A DNA stretch of 64,000 bases from an uncultured Clostridia bacterium. GTDB lineage: Bacteria; Bacillota; Clostridia; Oscillospirales; Ruminococcaceae. The stretch spans positions 60,552 to 124,551 of the forward strand of contig CANQXS010000006.1 in the NCBI GenBank assembly GCA_947627875.1. The letters run 5' to 3'. This document shows, piece after piece, positions 17,512 through 24,857 of this stretch (its first letter is position 1; each line of letters starts with the position of its first letter). The notes beneath the pieces were generated by a model that worked only from the letters and a program-made list of their open reading frames with translations, did no database searches and was not told the DNA's origin. A program made the translations under genes and the position numbers.

Positions 17512-18489
17512 TCAATCCTTCATACCGGAGTTTGCCATGGTTTCCATAACGTTACTCTGGGCAATCAGGAAGATGACAAGCGGAGGAATCATAAGCACGA
17601 CGGCAGAGGCGTAGATGATGCCCTGCCTCGCGATACCCGAGGCGGCTATCTGCGACATAATAGTCGGCAGAGTCTTGAGGTCTTCCTTGTAGACGAGCGC
17701 GCCGCCCTGAACGTTCCAGGCGCCCTGGAAGACGAAGATTATCAGGGTTGCTATAGCCGGCTTCTGGTTGGGTATGACTACCTGCCAGCAGGTGCGGAAT
17801 GCGCCCGCTCCGTCGACCTTTGCCGCGTCGATGATGGCGTCGTTGATGGTCGACATATTCTGACGCATCAGGTAAAGACCCATCGAGGTGGCAACCGAGG
17901 GAAGGATAAGAGCCCAGTAGGTATTGATCATATGCATCTTTGCCATAACGACGAACTGCATGATCCAGGTCGCGGTAGAGGTGAAGAGCATCGAGATTAC
18001 TATCAGCTGGTTGAGGGCGCTATAGCCCGGGAAGCGGCACTTCGAGAGGCAGTATGCACAGTTGCAGACTACGAAGACGTGCATAAGGGTGATGACTACG
18101 GTGATGAACACCGAGTTGAACACATATCTCGAGAACGGGACCCAGAGGTTGCCGGCAACCTTGAAGAGGTTCGAGAAGTTCTCGCCGGTAGGCGAAATAA
18201 CGTAGAGCTTAGGCGGGAATACGAACAGCTCGCTTATCGGCTTGAAGGACTGAATGATGGAATAATAGAGCGGGAAGAGCATGAATATTCCGAGAAGAGC
18301 GAGGAGAATGAATATTGCGATATCGCCGCCGAGGGAGCCGTTTATATGCTTGCCCTTCGACTTTTTGACCTTCGCGTTTTCTATGCTTCCTCTTTTTTTC
18401 TGGCGCTTTCTGAGCTTTTTCAGCGCCTTTGCGTTCTCGGCTTCAAGCGAGTCGGTGATAACGGGGTTGTTTACTAAAGTTTCAGCCAT
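17512..18489 (-). CDS. CUT1-type ABC sugar transporter permease (MalG-like), first pair
   Basis: 325 residues: a basic cytosolic N-terminus of about 55 residues (KALKKLRKRQKKRG), then six transmembrane helices. The family EAA loop reads IIDAAKVDGAGAFRTCWQVV with conserved Asp/Ala-Ala and Gly followed by IPNQKP. ATG preceded by AAAGGAGGGG, 15 nt downstream of its partner permease. Together they form the membrane channel for the solute-binding protein encoded just upstream. Class II sugar porters (lipo-glucuronate and oligosaccharide type) have this size. Energy must come from an ATPase outside the operon, most likely the MsmX homologue at 42833-43975. Confidence 0.9.
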   Translation of the reverse strand: MAETLVNNPVITDSLEAENAKALKKLRKRQKKRGSIENAKVKKSKGKHINGSLGGDIAIFILLALLGIFMLFPLYYSIIQSFKPISELFVFPPKLYVISPTGENFSNLFKVAGNLWVPFSRYVFNSVFITVVITLMHVFVVCNCAYCLSKCRFPGYSALNQLIVISMLFTSTATWIMQFVVMAKMHMINTYWALILPSVATSMGLYLMRQNMSTINDAIIDAAKVDGAGAFRTCWQVVIPNQKPAIATLIIFVFQGAWNVQGGALVYKEDLKTLPTIMSQIAASGIARQGIIYASAVVLMIPPLVIFLIAQSNVMETMANSGMKD

Positions 18490-18504
18490 TTTAATTCCCC
18501 TCCT

Positions 18505-19452
18505 TTAGTTATCGGTGAATCTGCTCAGAACTTTCCGGATCAGCTGATTACATATAAGCATCACCGCAAAGAGAACGAAGCATATAGCCGAGGCATAGCC
18601 CATTTCATAACGGATAGAGCCGTAGTCCTGCGCGTGGTTCATAACCGTATGAACGGCGTAAGCGGTCGACGGCATTCCGCAGAGGGCTGCGCCGACGGAG
18701 CCTACCGTGAAGGCTCCCGAAATGGCGAGAACTGCGGCGAAGAGGAGCGACGGACCCATCGCGGGGATCGTGATGGTGAAAAGCTCCTGGAAGCGGTTCT
18801 GAATGCCTTCGATGGCGCCCGCCTCATAGAGGGCGGTGTCGATTCCCTGGAAGCCGGCTCGAAGAGCGAGGAAGCCCGCGCCCATCGAGGTCCAGAGCTG
18901 GACGATGATTACGACGGTCATCATATAGGTGACGTCGGTCAGCCATTGTTTTGCCGAGTTGATTATGCCGAAGTCCAGAAGGACCGAGTTGAGATATCCG
19001 TAGGAGTCGCCCGAGAAGACGAGCTGCCAGATAACGAATGCCGACGGGGTCATGGACGGGGCATAGAAGACGAAGGTGAAGAATACCTTCAGGAAGGGAT
19101 TCATCTCGTTGATGAGCCACGCAAGAATGAAGCTGAGCACATAGGAGAACGGACCCGTGAATATCGCAAAGATGAGCGTGTTCTTAACAGCAATAAGGAA
19201 TACGTCGTCGTTTACGAAAAGAGAGTAGAAGTTCTGAAGACCTATGTAGCGCGGGAACTGAACGAGGTTGAAGCTGGTCAATCCGAGAGGCAGCGACATG
19301 ACGACCGGTATGACCGTGAAGAACGTGAAGAGCGCGAAGAAAGGAAGCATCATCCAGTAGCACGCCTGATTCATCTTCATTTCGTGGAGAGTGTGGCGCC
19401 AGCTGCCCGGTTCAATGGGCTTCTTTCTTTCGACTGTTTTTTCCTTTGCCAT
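18505..19452 (-). CDS. CUT1-type ABC sugar transporter permease (MalF/LplB-like), first pair
   Basis: 315 residues, six transmembrane helices (first about 30-57, PFFALFTFFTVIPVVMSL). EAA loop LYEAGAIEGIQNRFQELFTI followed by TIPAMGP. ATG with AAGGAGGGAGG upstream. It lies 16 nt downstream of the large solute-binding protein gene and 15 nt upstream of the MalG-like partner, the standard order of a carbohydrate uptake operon (binding protein, F-type, G-type). The EAA loop matches the consensus only loosely (EAG instead of EAA), which is common in this subfamily. Confidence 0.9.
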   Translation of the reverse strand: MAKEKTVERKKPIEPGSWRHTLHEMKMNQACYWMMLPFFALFTFFTVIPVVMSLPLGLTSFNLVQFPRYIGLQNFYSLFVNDDVFLIAVKNTLIFAIFTGPFSYVLSFILAWLINEMNPFLKVFFTFVFYAPSMTPSAFVIWQLVFSGDSYGYLNSVLLDFGIINSAKQWLTDVTYMMTVVIIVQLWTSMGAGFLALRAGFQGIDTALYEAGAIEGIQNRFQELFTITIPAMGPSLLFAAVLAISGAFTVGSVGAALCGMPSTAYAVHTVMNHAQDYGSIRYEMGYASAICFVLFAVMLICNQLIRKVLSRFTDN

Positions 19453-19468
19453 ATTTATTCCTCCCTCC

Positions 19469-22384
19469 TTATTCCTCGGGGATCTCGATATCTATACCGA
19501 GCTCCTCGTATTTTCTGATGATTTCATCGTTTGTATCGCGGTTATACTGAACGAGAGTGTCGCGCGGGTTGGTGCTGAGGTTTACGGTTTCTCTGAACGC
19601 GTTGGTAATGCCTCTCGTTACGATATAGGTCGCGGGGATGATGTCGATATCAACGGTGTAGCTCATCTGCTCGTGGATAAGCTCGAGCTCCGACTGGCTC
19701 CAGGCGAGCTGACCGAGAGCCTCAACGTTGGCGGTGTCAAAGCGCCCGAGAGGACCGAGAAGGGCTTCTATAGAACGCCCGTATTCAGACTGAGTCTCGG
19801 CGCTGGTGAACCATTTGATGAGCTCCCAAGCGTCTGCCTGCTGCTCTTCGCTGAGCTTCGAGAAGATGATTCCGCCGGAAGAAGAAGATGTTGTCGAGCG
19901 GTTGAGCGAACCGTCTGCCTCGGGAGTGCCGGGGATGAGGTTGAAGCTCCAGAGCCCGCGAATTTCGGGGGCAGCCATATAGAGCTGGTTGTAGAAGGTG
20001 TAGCCCGTGATGATTATCGGATACTCACCGGTGCGGAAACGTGTGAACTGGTCAAACGTCTGCTCGAAGCTGTAGGTGGTGTAGAACTTGGTCCACATCT
20101 CGAAGGCTTCTACCGCCTGCTGAGAATCGAATATCGTCTGGGTCTTGTTGGAGTTGTAGTAGCCCATATTGCGCTGGACCATAAAGGTTCCGAAAACGTC
20201 GAAGTTGAAGCCTACGCCCATGTAGCTTCTCTGGAGAGTCGGGAGCATATCTATAAGCTCGGTCCAGGTATCGGGACCCTTTTCAAAGCCGAAGGACTGA
20301 AGGATATCGTCGCGGGTGAACATCATCGAGAAGCCCTGGGAAATAGGCAGCCCGTAAACGCCGTCGCGATAGGTGTAGAGGGTCATGACGTTGGGCGCGA
20401 ATCTCTTTATTACGTCCTTATAATCGGGGAACTTCGAGATATCGACCAAAACGTCACGGGCGGCGAGCTGGATCGGGAGGTCGCCTCCGACGAAGAGAAC
20501 TACGTCGGGTCCTTTGCCCGCAAGGGTGGATTCGAGTATACCGCCCTGAACGAGGTTGATGCTTACCGCGATCCCGGTGTCTTCAACGAAGTAGGAATCG
20601 ACGAGCTCCTTGACTATCTGCGCCTGGTCGCGTCCGAGGGATACCCAGACGTTGAGGGCGGATTTGTCTTCGTCAGAAAGAACGTTGTAATCCTCGAAGA
20701 AGGAGCCGATGAAGGAGAGGAAGCTGAACTTGAGCTGCTTGAAGCCGTTTTCCTTGACGGGGCTGAAATCGTTGTCGGCGGAAACGAGCTCGATAACGTC
20801 GATCTCAAGATACTGGCTTCTGTAGTCGGTCATCCACTGAGAGAGCGAAGCGATGTTATCCTTTATCTGACCGAGGCAGCCCGGGATATCGTCGGGGCGC
20901 TTAACAAGCCTTTCGAGCAGCTTCGCCATAGTATCGAGCGAAACGGCTTCGGTGCCTTCTGTTCCGGCGAGAACTTCTATATCCTCCTTGAGCGAGTAGA
21001 GCTGATTTGCATACTTCTCAAAGTCTTCGAGCAGACCGGTTATCTGCTTATGGACCATATAGGTGTTGTTCTCATCGGGGGAAGGGCTGGTTATCTGGAG
21101 TATCTGCCTGTAATAGCTGTTGAGGTAGTAAACGATATCGTCTAACTGACGCATGATATCGCCTATCTCGCCCGGCATAGCCTCAAGGGTGAGGGTATGC
21201 TCGCCGGCTTCGAGGTAGAAGTAAAGAACGTTGCCGTCGGCGTCGGTCGGGGAAACGCAATCCCAGACGGTGGAGTAATAGAACTTGATCTGCTCAGCCT
21301 CTTTGCAGGGAACCTCGCCGTCGATGTAAAGGGTGCGGTTGGAATAGAGTCCGCGCATCTGGTCCTGCTTGGCTCTTATTCCTATCTTTACCCACGCGGC
21401 TTTATCCATCGTGAAGTTCCAGGTAACGCTCTGACCGGAATCCTTCCAGTTTTCCTTGCCGATGGTGTTGTAGATCATCTTTGAAGGATCGGAGGGGGAG
21501 GTCAGATATGTAGAACGGTCATAGGTGGGATAAAGGGTGATGTCGGAGGCACTCGCGGGATCTTCGCCCTCGATGGATACGAAGACGCCGGTCGACTGCG
21601 CAGCCTTGGACTCGTCGGTAGTTACGTTGTCGGCGGTCGCGGCGGGCTTGAGCTCCTCGGGGTTGCCTATAACGAGCTCTCCGATGGCAAATCTCGCCTT
21701 TTCGGAGGTTATCGTTATCGTGTGCTCACCCTTGGTGAAGTGGAAGCCGAGAGGACCTGCGAACAGGCCGTCGCCGTCCTTGAAGTAGGAGGTCTGCCAG
21801 CCCGAGCCCTCGGCGAGGGTAGGTCTTATCTGGTTGCCGTGGGAGTCCTTTCTGAAGGTGCGGTTTCCGTTTTCGTCATACTCATACGACTTTTCCGCAC
21901 CTACCCAGACCTTCGCAAGCGCGATGCGGTTAGCGGTGTCGAACGGGCTCTCGCCGTCGATGAGCACGCCGAACTCGATGTTGTTCGCCGAGCTTGAGAG
22001 GGCGTAATAGTCCATCTTCATCGCGTAAACGCCCGCCTTTTCGATATTGACGGTATAATCAACGCTGCCGGTCGCTTCGGGCCATACAAGCGCTTCTCTG
22101 CCGTCGATCGTATCGACATAGGCGCCGGAATCATCGGAGAACGAAACGTAATCGGTTCCCTTGATGACTATTTCGGCGTCGGGGCGCGGGTCGTCAACAT
22201 GCTTGTCGTAATAGGTGCTGTAGGTGCGGGCTCTGTTTTCGTCGTCAAGCGACTGCGCCGAGGTCTCCCTTACGGGCTCCGCGGCGGAAGCCGAATCGTC
22301 GGCGTAAACAGCTCCCAATGTCGGCACTGTCATCGCCAGAACCAGTATAAGCGATACCAGACGCCTGAACATTTTGTCTTTCAC
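19469..22384 (-). CDS. Oversized extracellular solute-binding protein with N-terminal carbohydrate-binding-like modules
   Basis: 971 residues from GTG 22384 (GAAAGGTGG upstream); a longer frame to 22489 lacks a signal peptide start and is rejected. Signal peptide about 1-26 ends with a SPase I site (GAVYA-DD), with no lipobox. Two beta-rich modules follow (about 70-240 and 270-440; VEKAGVYAMKMDYYALS-like and EAGEHTLTLEAMPGE patterns resemble galactose-binding or CBM6/35 folds). A helical stretch (about 440-570) leads into a type 1 periplasmic-binding domain (about 585-960): GKGPDVVLFVGGDLPIQLA, YGLPISQGFSMMFTR, WTKFYTTYSFEQTFDQF, and the GIIFSKLSEEQQADAWELI segment. Normal CUT1 binding proteins are about 420-550 residues and lipid-anchored in Gram-positives. 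Here a secreted form with extra glycan-binding modules suggests retention through carbohydrate or partner proteins (inference). Confidence 0.85.
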   Translation of the reverse strand: MKDKMFRRLVSLILVLAMTVPTLGAVYADDSASAAEPVRETSAQSLDDENRARTYSTYYDKHVDDPRPDAEIVIKGTDYVSFSDDSGAYVDTIDGREALVWPEATGSVDYTVNIEKAGVYAMKMDYYALSSSANNIEFGVLIDGESPFDTANRIALAKVWVGAEKSYEYDENGNRTFRKDSHGNQIRPTLAEGSGWQTSYFKDGDGLFAGPLGFHFTKGEHTITITSEKARFAIGELVIGNPEELKPAATADNVTTDESKAAQSTGVFVSIEGEDPASASDITLYPTYDRSTYLTSPSDPSKMIYNTIGKENWKDSGQSVTWNFTMDKAAWVKIGIRAKQDQMRGLYSNRTLYIDGEVPCKEAEQIKFYYSTVWDCVSPTDADGNVLYFYLEAGEHTLTLEAMPGEIGDIMRQLDDIVYYLNSYYRQILQITSPSPDENNTYMVHKQITGLLEDFEKYANQLYSLKEDIEVLAGTEGTEAVSLDTMAKLLERLVKRPDDIPGCLGQIKDNIASLSQWMTDYRSQYLEIDVIELVSADNDFSPVKENGFKQLKFSFLSFIGSFFEDYNVLSDEDKSALNVWVSLGRDQAQIVKELVDSYFVEDTGIAVSINLVQGGILESTLAGKGPDVVLFVGGDLPIQLAARDVLVDISKFPDYKDVIKRFAPNVMTLYTYRDGVYGLPISQGFSMMFTRDDILQSFGFEKGPDTWTELIDMLPTLQRSYMGVGFNFDVFGTFMVQRNMGYYNSNKTQTIFDSQQAVEAFEMWTKFYTTYSFEQTFDQFTRFRTGEYPIIITGYTFYNQLYMAAPEIRGLWSFNLIPGTPEADGSLNRSTTSSSSGGIIFSKLSEEQQADAWELIKWFTSAETQSEYGRSIEALLGPLGRFDTANVEALGQLAWSQSELELIHEQMSYTVDIDIIPATYIVTRGITNAFRETVNLSTNPRDTLVQYNRDTNDEIIRKYEELGIDIEIPEE

Positions 22385-22451
22385 TGTAATTCCACCTTTC
22401 GTTGTATTTGGAGTGCGATATATTTTCTCCGTTTTAGGATTATAAAAACTG

Positions 22452-23414
22452 TTACTGAGCCTTGTGGATATATATCCTTTCCTGCTCAATGTCGAGGTCT
22501 GCCTTTACCTTCGAGCCGCCCTTTATGTCGAGCGCCTCGAGGTATTCCTTCGGAATCTGAAGGCGCCCCGTTCTGTCGAGGACTACCAGCTCTTCCGAGA
22601 CCTCCTGCTCCGCTTCGCCCTGAGATTCGCCGTTGTCCCAGCCCTTCGATTCGCTCATTATTTCGGCGTGGGTCTTGCGGATTATTTCGCTCGAGGTCCT
22701 TCCGTCGCGAATCGCGACTACGCGGTTTACCTGCTTTGCAAGCCTTAGGTCGTGGGTGACTATTACAACGGTCACTCCGCGCTTTTCGTTTATATCCTTG
22801 AAGACCTGCAAAAGCTGGTCAGAGGTTTTCGTGTCTACCGAGCCCGTCGGCTCGTCGGCAAGCAGGATCGCCGGATTATTTGCGAGCGATATTGCTATCG
22901 CGACCCTTTGCTGCTCGCCGCCCGACATCTGGTCGAGACGGGAATTGAGCCTGTGCGAAAGCCCGACTACGTCCAGAAGCTCAAGAGCTCTTGCCCTTCT
23001 TTCCTTCTGCCCCTGAAGGAGCATCGGAAGCTCGACGTTCTGCACCGCAGTGAGGTAGGGGACGAGGTTTCGCGCGTTGTTCTGCCAGACAAATCCAACT
23101 GTGTTGCGCTTATATATCATATAGTCTTCTTCGGTGAATTTTAAGAGGTTCCTGCCGTTCACCGTAAGGCTGCCCGCCGAGGGCTTATCGAGCCCGCCGA
23201 GCATATTCAAAAGCGTCGACTTGCCCGAGCCCGAGGTTCCGACTATCGCTACAAGCTCACCTTTTTTGACCTGTAAATCGAGCCCCTGAAGCGCGACCAC
23301 CTCGATCTGGTCGGTTTTATAGATCTTTACGAGGTTTTCGCATTCTATCGCATACTCGCTTTCGGCGATGAGCTCCTGCTCGTGTTCGAGCTTTTTCTTC
23401 TTCTTTTTAGTCAA
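22452..23414 (-). CDS. LolD/MacB-type ABC ATPase fused to an AbrB-like domain
   Basis: 320 residues from a TTG overlapping the upstream ATPase gene by 8 nt (GGTGAG nearby). A poly-Lys start (TKKKKKK) precedes the ATPase: Walker A GTSGSGKST, Q-loop FVWQNN, signature MSGGEQQRVAIA, Walker B ILLADEPTGSVD, H-loop VTHD. The usual family length is about 225-240; here a further 70 residues include a linker and, at about 272-318, a swapped-hairpin AbrB/SpoVT-like domain (VVLDRTGRLQIPKEYLEAL, then GSKVKADLDIEQERIYI). AbrB domains normally bind DNA as dimers; on an ATPase it may drive dimerisation or local regulation. It pairs with the next ATPase and, from family, the FtsX permease 15 kb downstream. 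Confidence 0.85.
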   Translation of the reverse strand: MTKKKKKKLEHEQELIAESEYAIECENLVKIYKTDQIEVVALQGLDLQVKKGELVAIVGTSGSGKSTLLNMLGGLDKPSAGSLTVNGRNLLKFTEEDYMIYKRNTVGFVWQNNARNLVPYLTAVQNVELPMLLQGQKERRARALELLDVVGLSHRLNSRLDQMSGGEQQRVAIAISLANNPAILLADEPTGSVDTKTSDQLLQVFKDINEKRGVTVVIVTHDLRLAKQVNRVVAIRDGRTSSEIIRKTHAEIMSESKGWDNGESQGEAEQEVSEELVVLDRTGRLQIPKEYLEALDIKGGSKVKADLDIEQERIYIHKAQ

Positions 23415-24084
23415 CTATCTCACCGTCCTCAAGAGTATAGACGCGGTCGGCGATCTCTAAAAGGCTGACGTCGTGCGTTGTCATGACTATCGTCATATGC
23501 TCGTCTAAAACGAGGGTTTTGAAGAGCTCGACGATATGGTGGCTGGTGCCGGAATCAAGTTCGGCGGTGGGCTCGTCGGCAAAGATTATCTTCGGCTCAT
23601 GAGCCAAAGCGCGCGCTATTGCGACTCTTTGCTGCTCGCCGCCCGAGAGCTCGCCTGGGCGGTGGTGCATTCTCTTTGCGAGCCCGACCTCTTCAAGGCA
23701 TTTTGTAACTCGCTCCTGGCGCTTATCGAGCGGAAATCCCGCGAGCCTCAGCCCGAAATCGACGTTTTCATAAGCCGTCATCGAGCTCATCAGCGCGACC
23801 GACTGGAAAACGAACGCCATCTGATAGCGCCTGATCTCGTCGCGCTTGGCGTCGCTGAGCTTTGTGATGTCCTGCCCGTCGAAGATGACCTCGCCCGAGG
23901 TCGGTCTGTCTAGGGCGCCGAGCATATTGATAAGCGTTGTTTTGCCCGAGCCGGAGCGCCCTTTTAATATTGTGAGCTTTCCTTCGGCGACATCTATATC
24001 CACACCTTTGAGCGCGTGGACAACGCTTCCGTCGCCGATGATGAAGTCCCGGGTGACGTTTCGGGCGGTAAGTAGTTCTGCCAT
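23407..24084 (-). CDS. LolD/MacB-type ABC transporter ATPase
   Basis: 225 residues from ATG 24084, with GGAGGAAAA directly upstream; the longer in-frame extension is rejected. Walker A GRSGSGKTT, Q-loop FVFQSVALM, signature LSGGEQQRVAIARALAHEP, Walker B IIFADEPTAELD, H-loop TTHD. These ATPases power FtsX-type permeases that move lipids, peptides or drive cell-surface events, not CUT1 sugar uptake. It is first gene of the minus-strand operon, transcribed from a strong promoter about 155 nt upstream, and its stop lies inside the next ATPase gene, so both are made together, probably as a heterodimer for the duplicated 939-residue permease at 4652-7471. Confidence 0.9.
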   Translation of the reverse strand: MAELLTARNVTRDFIIGDGSVVHALKGVDIDVAEGKLTILKGRSGSGKTTLINMLGALDRPTSGEVIFDGQDITKLSDAKRDEIRRYQMAFVFQSVALMSSMTAYENVDFGLRLAGFPLDKRQERVTKCLEEVGLAKRMHHRPGELSGGEQQRVAIARALAHEPKIIFADEPTAELDSGTSHHIVELFKTLVLDEHMTIVMTTHDVSLLEIADRVYTLEDGEIVD

Positions 24085-24104
24085 TTTTCCTCCATTGGGA
24101 CGTG

Positions 24105-24123
24105 TTTGTGCAACTTGCACAAA
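24105..24123. promoter_or_regulatory. Perfect palindrome in the leader of the ATPase-solute-binding operon
   Basis: TTTGTGCAA-C-TTGCACAAA, nine-base arms around one base, 21 nt upstream of the first ATPase start and downstream of the promoter. It is a good candidate operator for a dimeric repressor; an RNA hairpin masking the ribosome site is the alternative. Confidence 0.5.
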
Positions 24124-24153
24124 GCGGTAGTGCAAATCTCATAAACGAGTTCA

Positions 24154-24193
24154 AGCAAATACTATTTTCACAAACGGAAAATATATATTTGCT
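24154..24193. promoter_or_regulatory. Long AT-rich inverted repeat in the same leader
   Basis: AGCAAATA at 24154-24161 and TATTTGCT at 24186-24193, with inner TATTTTC / GAAAATA continuing the pairing. Located between the transcription start and the ATPase gene. Confidence 0.45.
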
Positions 24194-24239
24194 CTCACAA
24201 TCAGATATTCAGTTATGACTGTCGCGAACTGTTGCATTT

Positions 24240-24268
24240 ATTATAGCAAAGTGAAAGCTTGGTGTCAA
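24240..24268 (-). promoter_or_regulatory. Consensus SigA promoter of the large transport operon
   Basis: Perfect TTGACA (24268-24263), 17 nt, perfect TATAAT (24245-24240) on the minus strand. Leader of about 150 nt to the first ATPase gene. One of the best promoters in the window; with two dyads downstream, repression is likely. Confidence 0.85.
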
Positions 24269-24337
24269 GCCCCTACACGCGATTTTCACAAATTTTTTTG
24301 CCGAAGTATTAAGTTTTTTGACATCAATGCGGCGGCG

Positions 24338-24550
24338 AGCTTTTTTATTTGCCTCGCTCACCGCTCGGCAAACAGGGGACCCCTTAATAGGGTCCCCTGC
24401 GCCCGAACCGTCCACAGGACGGATTCGGGCTACCCTCCTGATTTTTGTTTGAATAAGTATTTCGCGCTCTGCGGAGCGCGTCCAGAGGCTTCTCGCCTCT
24501 GGACTCGTCGCGAGCCTTTTGAAAAAGGCTCGACCGAAAACTTTTGAGTT
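24338..24550. repeat. Mosaic dispersed repeat, copy A
   Basis: Non-coding. Contains a module TTTATTTGCCTCGC...CGGCAAACAGGG (24344-24376), an inverted repeat GGGGACCC/GGGTCCCC (24375-24397), a 30-bp segment identical to 59248-59277 (24417-24446), ATTTCGCGCTCTGC and a module around AAGGCTCGACCGAAAACTTT that is also found near 59500. Module order matches copy B; the inserts between modules differ. Confidence 0.75.
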
Positions 24551-24552
24551 TT

Positions 24553-24812
24553 GCTTCGCCGAGCAAACGGAGCATAAAATTGCCCCCACTCGTCTGCAAC
24601 GCGACGCAATGAGAGTGACCTCTTTTACTTTTGTCCCCGTCGCGTTTCTCGGCTGACGCCGAGCCAACGGAGCATAAAAATGCCCGCCACCTGTCTGCAA
24701 TACGCCGCCAGACATCTGCGGGCGCCGAGCTTCTGTCACGGCGTATCTCTCGGCTTCGCCGAGCAAACGGACTGCAAAAAAATGCCCCCACTCGTCTGCA
24801 TCGAGTGGGGGC
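24553..24812. repeat. Three tandem units with a 100-bp period
   Basis: CGCC-GAGCAAACGG recurs at 24561, 24661 (one change) and 24761, each followed by AGCATAAAA or ACTGCAAAA and TGCCCCCACTCGTCTGCA-like sequence. The first two units end in a hairpin insert (24598-24646 and 24700-24746); the last ends in the right arm of a terminator. No coding potential that fits neighbouring genes. Confidence 0.8.
24776..24812 (-). terminator. Intrinsic terminator of the surface-protein gene
   Basis: On the minus strand GCCCCCACTCG / CGAGTGGGGGC (11 bp, 7-nt loop) followed by A and seven Ts. Confidence 0.92.
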
Positions 24813-24857
24813 TGTTTACCCGTTTAGTAACGGTTTATCCTTCTTTAATAGGAGGAA

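Noticed and set aside
19391..21145. 584-codon open frame antisense to the solute-binding protein gene
   Set aside because: Same reason; the minus-strand frame is clearly a binding protein with normal operon spacing.
24553..24812. CRISPR or crRNA-like array at 100-bp spacing
   Set aside because: Repeat portion is too long and varied, only three units, and they coincide with a terminator; no cas gene in the window.
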